From Dysgonamonadaceae bacterium (GTDB lineage: Bacteria; Bacteroidota; Bacteroidia; Bacteroidales; Dysgonomonadaceae): a stretch of 38,139 nucleotides of DNA. How positions within the stretch are numbered: the stretch's first letter is position 1; every line of letters starts with the position of its first letter. The stretch spans positions 1 through 38,139 of the forward strand of contig JARKPE010000062.1 in NCBI GenBank assembly GCA_029975415.1, read 5' to 3'. Below are positions 15,632 to 23,662 of this stretch, piece after piece. The notes beneath the pieces were generated by a model. The model had not been told where the DNA came from and did not search any database. It saw only the letters and a list, made by a program, of their open reading frames with translations. The position numbers and the translations under genes are program-made.

Positions 15632-18622
15632 ATGAAAAAAAACATTTTAGGCATACTCCTTTTTCTCATGATGCAAAGCACTTTTGCGCAACGAACTGCA
15701 TACCATTTTTCACCTGAAAACCTTTTCAATCAGGGTAAAGAAATGTTCCTGGAAAAAAATTATGTAGGAGCTCAAGACTTGTTGAGTAAATTCATTTCCG
15801 AAAGTCGTGATGAATTTCTCGAGGAAGAAGCCGAATACATGATTGCACTTTCTTCTTTTTATCGTGGTTCGAACGACAGTGGTAATCGGTTAAAAGAATT
15901 CTTGGATACCTATCCCGAAACTATACATCGTCATCAGGTAAATTTTTTGATTGGTTCTTACCACTTCGACAAAAAAGAATGGGCTATTGCCAAACATTGG
16001 TTCGAACTGTCCGATCTCGATTATCTGACGCCATCGGAACAAGAAGACTACTGTTTCCGCCTGGCATATTCCAATCTTCAACTCGGCGACAAGCAATCAG
16101 CAAAGCGTTATTTCGAACTTCTTTATCGAAACAGTGAGAAATATCGCGATGCAGCAGATTATTTTCTGGGATATATCAACTATACGAATGCCGAATATGA
16201 TGCTGCGCTGCAACGCTTCGAACGATTACGCAATCATCCCGAATTTGCAGAAGAAGTTGCTTTTTACACAGCCCAAGCCACATTTTTCAAAGAAAATCTG
16301 CAGGAAGCCATTCAACTGGCACAAAATTTCGTCGAAAAATATCCCCAAAGCACTCACAATCCCGAAATGTATCGTGTCTTAGGTAATTCCTATTTCAGAT
16401 TAGGGCAACCAAGCAAAGCCATTTCTAATTACCGGCATTATTTCGACACAAACGACAAACCGCTTCGCGGCGATGCCTATTTCATGGGATTGGCCTATGC
16501 CGAAACCAATCAATATCCCGAATCGATTCGCATGTTTCAACTTGCTGTGGGCGAGCCCGATGCACTAACACAAAATGCATGGGTGCAGCTTGGTCAAATG
16601 TATCTGAAAACCGGAGAAAAACAATCTGCTCAAATGGCTTTCGAAGCTGCTTCGCGATATAATTTCGATGAAAAAGCAAGTGAAACGGCGTTATTCAACT
16701 ATGCTTTGCTTGTGCACGAAACAAACTTTTCGGTTTTCAGTGAATCTATAACATTGTTCGAAAATTTTTTAAAGCGTTATCCCAAATCAGGTTACGCCGA
16801 CCGCGTGAACGATATCCTAGCCGAAACATTTCTAACAACAAAGGATTATTCGGCTGCACTTTCGGCCATTAATCGAATAGCAAATCCGTCGAGACGAATC
16901 CTGGAGGCCAAACAAGCGGTATTATTCCAATTGGGAGCACAACATTTCATCGACGGCAATCTTGGCAAAGCCATATCTTACTTCGACGATTGCATCGACA
17001 TGGGCAATTACGACAGAGAGGCTCGTAACAATGCCTTTTTCTGGCGGGGAGAATCGCATTACCGTTTAGGAAACTATACCAACGCCGAATCGGATTTCAA
17101 CACATTTACTTCGACAGCTTCCCCTTCTTCCGAGAATTATGCACTCGGCTGGTACAATCTGGGCTATGCAAGATTTAAGCTAAATCGATATACCTCAGCC
17201 CAAAATGCTTTTCAAAGATATATTTCAATCGAAAATAACAAGCATACCCCCGAAGTTGCTGACGCTTACAATCGGATTGGGGACACCTATTACTACAATC
17301 GTGCTTTCTCGGATGCTGAACGGTATTACGCTCAAGCAGCCGAATTGAATCCATCGGTAGCCGATTATGCAGCCTACCAAAAAGCTTTCGTAATGGGATT
17401 ACAACACAACTATCAAGGGAAAATTGCCGCGTTGGATGATTTGATGCGGCGCTTCCCTAATTCTCAATATTTTGATGATGCACTATTTGAAAAGAGTCGT
17501 GCCCTTACCATGCTTAATCGCGAAAAAGAGGCTATTGCCGTGCTTCAACAGTTGGTTTCTTCATTTCCCAACAGCTCTCTTGCAAGCCAGGCAGGTATTC
17601 AACTCGGTCAACTGTACTACAACTTAGGCGAACACAAACGAAGCATTGATGCCTATAAAAATGTAATACAACATTTTCCCGGAACAGATGACGCAAAAAC
17701 CGCACTCGTTTCGATGGAATCGGTTTATCGTGACTTGAACGACATACAATCTTATGTAAACTATGCTAATTCTCTCCCGGAAGGAATGCGTATATCGACA
17801 TCCAAACAAGATTCACTCACCTATTTGGCTGCCGAAGGTTTGTTCATGCGCGGATCAAGACCTCAGGCCGAACAAGCCTTATTGAGTTATCTGCAAAACT
17901 ATCCGAATGGAGCATACAGCAGCGATGCCAACTACTATCTGGCCGTGATTTCGGCCGAAAAAGGAAACAAAACACAAGCGCTTGAATATTATCGCAAGGT
18001 GATTGATGCCAACAATCCCAAGTTTTTGGAAAACGCACTCGTTTATACTGCTGACAACGAGTACGAAAGCGGAGATTACCGCACAGCACTCGCCGATTAC
18101 TCTAAACTTGCCAGCATGGCACGAAGCTCGACCAACAAACAAGTCGGACTGATGGGTTTGGTTCGGACCCAATCCAAACTCGGTAGTTATCACGAAGCTG
18201 TCCGCACAGCCACAGATTTGCTTTCTGCCGGTAACCTTTCACCGGAAATAGCCACCGAAGCACGTTATCTGCGGGCAAAAGCCTATCAACAAATAAACGA
18301 AGTGGACAAAGCGATGGCCGACTTTCAGGTGATTGCCAACGACACCCGCAGTGTGTACGGGGCGGAAGCACAATTTATCCTCGCGGATACTTATTTGAAA
18401 TGGAAATCATACGACAAGGCCGAAGCGCAGGTAAAGAGTTTCATGCAAAAAGGTACTCCCCACCAGTATTGGATGGCACGCGCCCTTATCGTCCTTTCGG
18501 ATACTTACGCAGCCAAAGGCGATAACTTTCAGGCACGGCAATATCTCGAAAGTCTTAACGCAAACTACAAAGGAAACGAACCCGATATCCGTCGAATGAT
18601 TGACGAACGATTGAAAAACTAA
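15632..18622 (+). CDS. Large secreted tetratricopeptide-repeat protein
   Basis: A 996-residue protein with a signal peptide (MKKNILGILLFLMMQSTFAQ), so exported to the periplasm or outer membrane. Nearly the entire mature chain is TPR solenoid; units are recognisable at NQGKEMFLEKNYVGAQDLL, YRVLGNSYFRLGQPSKAIS, FWRGESHYRLGNYTNAESDF, YNRIGDTYYYNRAFSDAERY and IQLGQLYYNLGEHKRSIDAY, with YPQS/YPKS/FPNS linkers typical of YbgF/BamD-like outer-membrane TPRs. No lipobox is seen. The start was placed at ATG 15632, which begins the signal peptide, instead of an upstream in-frame ATG inside the NUDIX gene. It precedes an outer-membrane barrel gene by 24 bases, which suggests the two work together. Confidence 0.88.
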   Translation: MKKNILGILLFLMMQSTFAQRTAYHFSPENLFNQGKEMFLEKNYVGAQDLLSKFISESRDEFLEEEAEYMIALSSFYRGSNDSGNRLKEFLDTYPETIHRHQVNFLIGSYHFDKKEWAIAKHWFELSDLDYLTPSEQEDYCFRLAYSNLQLGDKQSAKRYFELLYRNSEKYRDAADYFLGYINYTNAEYDAALQRFERLRNHPEFAEEVAFYTAQATFFKENLQEAIQLAQNFVEKYPQSTHNPEMYRVLGNSYFRLGQPSKAISNYRHYFDTNDKPLRGDAYFMGLAYAETNQYPESIRMFQLAVGEPDALTQNAWVQLGQMYLKTGEKQSAQMAFEAASRYNFDEKASETALFNYALLVHETNFSVFSESITLFENFLKRYPKSGYADRVNDILAETFLTTKDYSAALSAINRIANPSRRILEAKQAVLFQLGAQHFIDGNLGKAISYFDDCIDMGNYDREARNNAFFWRGESHYRLGNYTNAESDFNTFTSTASPSSENYALGWYNLGYARFKLNRYTSAQNAFQRYISIENNKHTPEVADAYNRIGDTYYYNRAFSDAERYYAQAAELNPSVADYAAYQKAFVMGLQHNYQGKIAALDDLMRRFPNSQYFDDALFEKSRALTMLNREKEAIAVLQQLVSSFPNSSLASQAGIQLGQLYYNLGEHKRSIDAYKNVIQHFPGTDDAKTALVSMESVYRDLNDIQSYVNYANSLPEGMRISTSKQDSLTYLAAEGLFMRGSRPQAEQALLSYLQNYPNGAYSSDANYYLAVISAEKGNKTQALEYYRKVIDANNPKFLENALVYTADNEYESGDYRTALADYSKLASMARSSTNKQVGLMGLVRTQSKLGSYHEAVRTATDLLSAGNLSPEIATEARYLRAKAYQQINEVDKAMADFQVIANDTRSVYGAEAQFILADTYLKWKSYDKAEAQVKSFMQKGTPHQYWMARALIVLSDTYAAKGDNFQARQYLESLNANYKGNEPDIRRMIDERLKN

Positions 18623-18646
18623 ATTCCCCATTAAACTACAGTAACG

Positions 18647-20383
18647 ATGAAAAAAAATATATTGCTCATTTCTGTTTTAATTTTGTGTTCGGGAGTGTTT
18701 GCTCAAAATTCCGACACTTTACTGAGACGTCAACTTGAATTGGAGCGACAGTTCAACCCCACATTGCAAGATGCAAATAAAATCAATTCGCTTCCGGCTT
18801 TACCTGCGCCCAACATCAAAAAAGCTGATGCAAGCTATGCCACCTGGGCTGGACGCGTGAATCCTCCAATCGAGATTGCCATTCCTCAACCTGCTGCTAT
18901 TGCCACCGAAATTCCTTTCAGTCTGCAAAAAGGATACATATCGATTAGTGCGGGTAACTATGCGAACATCAACGGAGCATTGGGTTATCGAATCATTGAT
19001 AATGAAAACAGTAAACTTAACTTTCTGTTTCTACACCAATCGACAAACGGAGATATCAAATTTGTTCAGAATTCCGACCCATCAAGCAATACAGCCTATC
19101 GGATGGATAATGGCGGTCAATTGACTTATGCGTATCGATTCGATCAGGAAACGTTCAATATATCGGCAGGATATTCGCATTCTGCTTTCAATTATTATGG
19201 CAATACATTTGGAAATGAACGGGTTTTCGACAACAAACATCAAACGTTGGGTATAGCGCATCTGATTCTCGGCCTGCAATCATCCGAATCGGATAATCTG
19301 AATTATGGGGTAATGGCAAGAATCAAAAACTTTTCGACAAAATTCGGCACTACAATCGATGATGAAGGATTAGAAGGAAACCAAACAAAATTGGCTATTG
19401 AACTCGATAAGCCATTCGATGCGGCCAGATCGGATGCCAAAATAGGAGTTGAAGGAAATTGGGACGGCGTTTTTCTCGCAAAACCCGAAAATCCCAATAT
19501 CGATCTCTATAATTACCATTTGGTAAACGCTTCGCCCTTTATCTCATTCGAAGGTCTGAACTGGAAAGCTCGATTGGGTGCAAACGTGCAGTTTCAGTTT
19601 GCCGACGACAACAAAGTGAGGGTTGCTCCTAACGTACAATTATCGGTTAAGGTGGCCGATCATTCTTCGTTATATGCCAACATCGAAGGAGGATTTGATT
19701 CAAACACGATTCTGGATATGATGAACGAATCGCCATACGTACAACCGATGTTGCAAGTGAAACCATCATTCAAATTGATTGATCTCGAGGCAGGAGCTAA
19801 AATCGGTTCGGCCAACGGGGTGAGAATCGATATTTTTGGAGGATACAGTCAAACGGACAACGAACATTTTTTACTAAACAGTGAAACAACCGACAATACA
19901 AGCGGCACCAATACCTTTATTCATGCGGAATACTTGTCTCCAATCTATGGTAATCTGTCGCGCTCGCACATAGGTGCAATGTTGCAAATTGCGACATGGT
20001 CGCCCCTCGACTTAACGGCACGTTTCAGCAAAAATTTTTACACGATAAAAGATATTTCCATTAACGACATTTCGGCGGATGATGCTAAAGCCTACAACAA
20101 ACCCGGATACGAATTCGATTGCAGGGCATCGCTCGAGGTAAGTCAGCAAATCAAACTCACACTCAACTATTATCTGGCTGGTGACAGATGGTCGTATTTC
20201 GAGAAACAGAACGTAAAGATGAAAAACATCAACGATTTGAATCTCGGTGCCGTTTATAGCATCAACGATGCCTTTTCGATTCACCTGAATGCAAACAATC
20301 TGCTGGCTCAGAAATACGATATCTGGCACGGCTACGCGGCACAGGGATTTAATGCGATGGGTGGGTTCTCATTCAAGTTCTGA
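18647..20383 (+). CDS. Outer-membrane beta-barrel protein (TonB-receptor-like barrel without plug)
   Basis: A 578-residue protein with signal peptide MKKNILLISVLILCSGVFAQ. A Pro/Ala-rich linker (about 40-95) leads into alternating amphipathic strands with many aromatic residues. The last segment, AFSIHLNANNLLAQKYDIWHGYAAQGFNAMGGFSFKF, looks like the closing strands of TonB-dependent receptors and ends in Phe, the outer-membrane assembly signal. No N-terminal plug domain or TonB box is visible and the chain is shorter than a full receptor. Its place directly after the large TPR protein suggests a structural or transport partner of it. The function is unknown. Confidence 0.8.
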   Translation: MKKNILLISVLILCSGVFAQNSDTLLRRQLELERQFNPTLQDANKINSLPALPAPNIKKADASYATWAGRVNPPIEIAIPQPAAIATEIPFSLQKGYISISAGNYANINGALGYRIIDNENSKLNFLFLHQSTNGDIKFVQNSDPSSNTAYRMDNGGQLTYAYRFDQETFNISAGYSHSAFNYYGNTFGNERVFDNKHQTLGIAHLILGLQSSESDNLNYGVMARIKNFSTKFGTTIDDEGLEGNQTKLAIELDKPFDAARSDAKIGVEGNWDGVFLAKPENPNIDLYNYHLVNASPFISFEGLNWKARLGANVQFQFADDNKVRVAPNVQLSVKVADHSSLYANIEGGFDSNTILDMMNESPYVQPMLQVKPSFKLIDLEAGAKIGSANGVRIDIFGGYSQTDNEHFLLNSETTDNTSGTNTFIHAEYLSPIYGNLSRSHIGAMLQIATWSPLDLTARFSKNFYTIKDISINDISADDAKAYNKPGYEFDCRASLEVSQQIKLTLNYYLAGDRWSYFEKQNVKMKNINDLNLGAVYSINDAFSIHLNANNLLAQKYDIWHGYAAQGFNAMGGFSFKF

Positions 20384-20433
20384 AGATCCTTTCGGAACTG
20401 AAACGCATACTGTTTCTCCCGTAAATAAACGAA

Positions 20434-20483
20434 TCAACCTGAGCTCCGTCGAAAATAAACTTTTCGAACGAAACTCAGGTTGA
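20434..20483. terminator. Two-tier hairpin between convergent genes
   Basis: Outer arms TCAACCTGAG (20434-20443) and CTCAGGTTGA (20474-20483) pair perfectly, and inside them TCGAAAA (20449-20455) pairs with TTTTCGA (20461-20467). It sits between the barrel gene (plus) and the zinc-ribbon gene (minus), where a bidirectional terminator is expected. T-runs after the stem are poor on both strands, so it may act as a roadblock or RNA-stability hairpin. Confidence 0.6.
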
Positions 20484-20505
20484 AATTATGAATGAGGAAA
20501 ACCGA

Positions 20506-21285
20506 CTAATTCTTTCCGTTTTCCTCAATGCCTGCCATTTCGGGATCGATCATGATACGTCCGCAATATTCGCAAACGATAATTTTCTTACCCAATTTAA
20601 TATCCATCTGTTTCTGTGGCGGAATTTTGTTGAAGCAGCCTCCACAGGCTCCACGCTGAATGGGAACAATACCTAAACCGTTGCGTGCATTCTTGCGAAT
20701 ACGTTTGAAGGCAGCCAACAAACGCGGATCTACACTCGCTTCGGTCTTTTTGGCCTTCTCGCGAATCTTCTCTTCCTGCGCCTTTGTTTCAGAAACAATA
20801 TCGTCGAGTTCTTTTTTCTTTTGTTCCAAATCAATACTCTTTTCCTTCAGCTGTTCCTTGGCAGCAGCAATCTGTTCCTCTATATTTTTGATCATTTCGG
20901 CATACTCGCGAATGTGCTTTTCAGCCAACTCAATTTCGAGCGTTTCAAATTCAATCTCTTTCGAAAGGTGATCATACTCTTTACTGTTGCGAACATTATC
21001 AAGCTGATTGTTATACTTCTCGATTTTGGCTTTGCTTTCTACAATTTTTTTCTGCTGCTGGATGGTAGCTTCTTTGAGACTCTGAATCTCGAGTTCGAAA
21101 TTGTGGATACGTGTGTTGAGTCCGGCAATTTCGTCATCGAGATCGGCTACTTCAAGTGGCAATTCGCCACGAAGTGTCTTGATGCGGTCGATTTCCGAAC
21201 GATACGATTGCAATTTGTAAAGCATCTTAAGCTTTTCTTCAACGGCCACTTCCTGTTGTTCGACTGCTTTTCTTCTTGTTGCCAT
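20506..21285 (-). CDS. C4-type zinc-ribbon coiled-coil protein
   Basis: A 259-residue cytosolic protein. Residues about 12-185 are a long charged coiled coil (heptads such as KIEKYNNQLDNVRNSKEYDHL). The C-terminal zinc ribbon has C204xxC207 (RGACGGCFNKIPPQ) and C228xxC231 (VCEYCGRIM). This fits the C4-type zinc-ribbon family found near Nif3-like genes across Bacteroidota and other phyla; a nucleic-acid-binding role is generally assumed, but the function is unknown. It lies downstream of the Nif3-like gene in the same direction, but a terminator-like hairpin stands between them. Confidence 0.88.
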   Translation of the reverse strand: MATRRKAVEQQEVAVEEKLKMLYKLQSYRSEIDRIKTLRGELPLEVADLDDEIAGLNTRIHNFELEIQSLKEATIQQQKKIVESKAKIEKYNNQLDNVRNSKEYDHLSKEIEFETLEIELAEKHIREYAEMIKNIEEQIAAAKEQLKEKSIDLEQKKKELDDIVSETKAQEEKIREKAKKTEASVDPRLLAAFKRIRKNARNGLGIVPIQRGACGGCFNKIPPQKQMDIKLGKKIIVCEYCGRIMIDPEMAGIEENGKN

Positions 21286-21349
21286 AATTTGTTGATATTA
21301 ATTATTGTAAATGATTCGGACTTCTATTCCATACATCAATTCGTATCAT

Positions 21350-21393
21350 AAAAAAATGCAGTAATCGCGGGCAGGAACGCCCTTCTTACTACA
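21350..21393 (-). terminator. Intrinsic terminator between the Nif3-like and zinc-ribbon genes
   Basis: Read on the minus strand, TGTAGTAA (21386-21393) pairs with TTACTGCA (21357-21364) with one G-U pair. GGGC (21379-21382) pairs with GCCC (21369-21372) inside it, and seven T (21350-21356) follow directly. This is a textbook intrinsic terminator in the direction of the Nif3-like gene. About 37 G/C-richer bases separate the Nif3-like stop from the stem, and about 60 bases follow before the zinc-ribbon start. Confidence 0.75.
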
Positions 21394-21430
21394 TCATCCG
21401 TAACGGCGGGATCAAGTCGTACCACTGGTG

Positions 21431-22525
21431 TTACAAATATTTTACGGGATTCGAATCGAATGCCGATTTATGTACGGCAAAGGTAGGATTTTTTTTTGAA
21501 ATAATGTCTAAAAAAATGTCTTTTGTACAGATTTCCGATTCGTAATGACCAATAACAGCGAGTAATAAACGTCCTTCTACATCGAAGAAGTCGTTGTATT
21601 TGGCTTCACCCGTCACAAATGCATCAGCGCCATAGGCAATGGCATCGGGAATCAGGAAAGCACCAGCGCCACCACACACGGCTACATCACGAATTTCGCG
21701 ATTCTGCAGTTTGGTATGTCTAAGCATAGGTAAATTGAAAACATCCTTTAGCAAATCCAAAAACTCCTGTTCGGGCAGAGGTTCAGGCAAAATACCCGCC
21801 ACTCCGCTGCCGGCCTGCGACCATTCGTTGCGGAGCGGATAAAAATCGTAAACCGGTTCTTCGTAGGGATGCACCGAAATGAGGGCACGAAGTACCTCGG
21901 CTTGCTTGTATGCAGGCAAAACGGTTTCGATGCGCACTTCCTTTTCAAAATGCAATTCACCAATTTTACCCACAAACGGATTGGCATGTTCGCCTGCGCG
22001 AAAAGTACCCTCTCCCACGATGTTGTAGCTGCAGGCATCGTAATTGCCTATGTTTCCAGCTCCGGCATTAAACAACGCATTGCGAACAAATTCGGCATAG
22101 GCATCGGGAACAAACGTTACCAGCTTGAGCAACTTGTCTTTCTGAGGGCTCAATATGCGCACCTGTTGCAGACCCAGCATTTGGGCAATTTTATAATTCA
22201 CGCCATTCTTTGCGTTGTCCAGATTGGTATGCGCAGCATACACACACAAATCGTTTTTGATAGCCTTCATCATACATCGTTCCACATAAGTCCGTCCGGT
22301 AAGTGACTTAAACGGACGAAACGCCAGCGGATGATGCGCTATCACAAGATTGCACCCAAGCGAAAGGGCTTCGTCGATCACATTTTCGGTAACGTCGATG
22401 CAGAGCAGAACTCCGGTAATTTCCCGACTGATATCACCTACTTGCACCCCACTGTTATCGAAATCCTCCTGCAAAGACAGAGGAGCTACCTGTTCAATGG
22501 CCTGAAGTATTTCTTTTATGCGCAT
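21431..22525 (-). CDS. Nif3-like dinuclear metal centre protein
   Basis: A 364-residue member of the NIF3/DUF34 family (YbgI/YqfO type), which forms toroidal hexamers with a di-metal site. Likely ligands are H64/H65 in VIAHHPLAF, D103 in AAHTNLDNAKNGVNY, and His and Glu of VIGHYESE near the C-terminus. The middle of the protein holds the extra YqfO-type insert (about 130-235, with VLRALISVHPYEEPVYDFY), so it is the long form. Some members have been linked to GTP cyclohydrolase-like or phosphatase activity, but the physiological role is unsettled. It is preceded by a strong terminator and followed by the zinc-ribbon gene. Confidence 0.92.
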   Translation of the reverse strand: MRIKEILQAIEQVAPLSLQEDFDNSGVQVGDISREITGVLLCIDVTENVIDEALSLGCNLVIAHHPLAFRPFKSLTGRTYVERCMMKAIKNDLCVYAAHTNLDNAKNGVNYKIAQMLGLQQVRILSPQKDKLLKLVTFVPDAYAEFVRNALFNAGAGNIGNYDACSYNIVGEGTFRAGEHANPFVGKIGELHFEKEVRIETVLPAYKQAEVLRALISVHPYEEPVYDFYPLRNEWSQAGSGVAGILPEPLPEQEFLDLLKDVFNLPMLRHTKLQNREIRDVAVCGGAGAFLIPDAIAYGADAFVTGEAKYNDFFDVEGRLLLAVIGHYESEICTKDIFLDIISKKNPTFAVHKSAFDSNPVKYL

Positions 22526-22557
22526 ATTCAGATTTTTTTTGAATACGCAAACTTAAT

Positions 22558-22609
22558 AAAAAATCGGTCTGCTCCTATACGAAAACGGACAGAAACAGAC
22601 CGATTTTTT
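22558..22609. terminator. Strong bidirectional terminator
   Basis: AAAAAATCGGTCTG (22558-22571) and CAGACCGATTTTTT (22596-22609) form a perfect 14-base stem with a 24-base loop, giving T-runs on both strands. It lies 18 bases past the stop of the DUF5040 gene (minus strand) and isolates it from the Nif3-like gene. Confidence 0.85.
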
Positions 22610-22627
22610 CGCAATGACCTGCGCCTG

Positions 22628-23398
22628 TTATTCAACCGGAAAAATTCTGCGCATGGTGTCGGCAAATATTGCACCCATGCGACGCTGAATATAGGCATTT
22701 GTACCGTTTTCGGGATGCCAGCCAAAAATTTGTCCGTCAATTTCCTGCTTGTCGTTGGTAAACAAAAGACTGGTTTGTTGTCCTGTAACCGGATGAGGCG
22801 CATTGCGCGAAAATCCGATATAGCGGTCGAATTCCACAAGCGGGAATCCCCATTTGGCAGCCAACTTACGTACCGAAGTATTATAAGTTACGCGCCCATC
22901 GTGCCAGTCGGTGCAGAGAACGATGACGGCAGGCTTACCGTATTTGGAATTGTAATACTTCGACCGGGAGTCAAATTTCAGATTGTAGCACTCGGTCAGA
23001 TAACGTTTGATCACATAATCGAACGCAGCGGCATAATTGCTTCGATCGAAAGGCGTACGATAATCGGTGTAGTGGAGAAGAATTTGCGTCGAATCGCAAA
23101 CATCTTTATCGTGTACCTGCATAATAACCAATGCATCTATTTTTTCCAATTCGTCGCGACTGTAAAGCGTGCCGGCATTCATCCGATTGGCAGCATCGGC
23201 AATGGCTTCCCCACCTACAGCGCGATTGATGGGCGTGGCGCCTACCAGCGAACAGCCAATTTCGAACCAACCGTTGTTGGGCGAAGCAAATGAGGCTCCG
23301 GTAAGCAGAAAAGTGTACGGATTTTGTTTTTGCTCCTGTGCAATAAGGCTCGCTGCACATGAGAGGATAATGAAAAAAAGAGAGGTGAATCGTTTCAT
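22628..23398 (-). CDS. Secreted DUF5040 / SGNH-hydrolase-like protein
   Basis: A 256-residue protein with a signal peptide (MKRFTSLFFIILSCAASLIA). The mature start FLLTGASFASPNNGWFE resembles block I of SGNH esterases with the serine at S36, but GDS is GAS (A35). INRAVGGEAIADAAN (about 58-71) corresponds to block II, VHDKDV is near block III, and GWHPENG (H228) near the end resembles block V without the usual Asp three residues before His. It is similar to the DUF5040 family of Bacteroidales. An esterase or deacetylase acting on surface glycans is plausible but not proven. It has its own -7 box and a strong terminator. Confidence 0.75.
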   Translation of the reverse strand: MKRFTSLFFIILSCAASLIAQEQKQNPYTFLLTGASFASPNNGWFEIGCSLVGATPINRAVGGEAIADAANRMNAGTLYSRDELEKIDALVIMQVHDKDVCDSTQILLHYTDYRTPFDRSNYAAAFDYVIKRYLTECYNLKFDSRSKYYNSKYGKPAVIVLCTDWHDGRVTYNTSVRKLAAKWGFPLVEFDRYIGFSRNAPHPVTGQQTSLLFTNDKQEIDGQIFGWHPENGTNAYIQRRMGAIFADTMRRIFPVE

Positions 23399-23429
23399 AG
23401 AAAATTGCGGTTTATTGTTTTTTATCGAA

Positions 23430-23437
23430 CAAATTTA
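23430..23437 (-). promoter_or_regulatory. Candidate -7 box for the DUF5040 gene
   Basis: On the minus strand this is TAAATTTG, an exact TAnnTTTG match, 31 bases before the start codon. The -33 element is not clear. Confidence 0.45.
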
Positions 23438-23514
23438 CAAAAACGATTCGAGGAAACCTTGAATAAAAAAGACGAATTAAAAACCATACAAGAATAGTTT
23501 CGAAAAGATTTATC

Positions 23515-23574
23515 TGCTCTGTACGTCTGCAAAATGGCAGTTTAATTCTATTGGGGTGCTTTGCATGTCTGCAA
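23515..23574. repeat. Imperfect 18-base direct repeat upstream of the DUF5040 gene
   Basis: TGCTCTGTACGTCTGCAA (23515-23532) and TGCTTTGCATGTCTGCAA (23557-23574) agree at 15 of 18 positions and start 42 bases apart, four helical turns. They lie about 80-135 bases upstream of the DUF5040 -7 box and could be a paired protein-binding site. Otherwise the 264-base gap holds no gene that I can support. Confidence 0.4.
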
Positions 23575-23620
23575 GGTTCCAACATAGGTTGAAGTTTAAT
23601 GTTCAGCAGTATTGCGAAGT

Positions 23621-23643
23621 AAAAATTCATCCTCTACCTGAAT
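23621..23643 (-). terminator. Weak terminator candidate for the CBM9/DUF5916 gene
   Basis: On the minus strand ATTCA and TGAAT form a 5-base stem with a 9-base loop, followed by TTTTT, about 20 bases after the stop codon. The stem is short, so support is modest. Confidence 0.35.
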
Positions 23644-23662
23644 GATTACTCGATAAACCAAC

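Noticed and set aside
21431-21470. tRNA-like 3' end on the minus strand (TTCGAATC followed by ACACCA)
   Set aside because: The arms around the TTCGAAT loop do not pair, no cloverleaf can be drawn, and the segment encodes the C-terminus of the Nif3-like protein.
23412-23630. 72-codon minus-strand reading frame upstream of the DUF5040 gene
   Set aside because: It overlaps the -7 box of the DUF5040 gene, has no family resemblance and looks like translated non-coding DNA.
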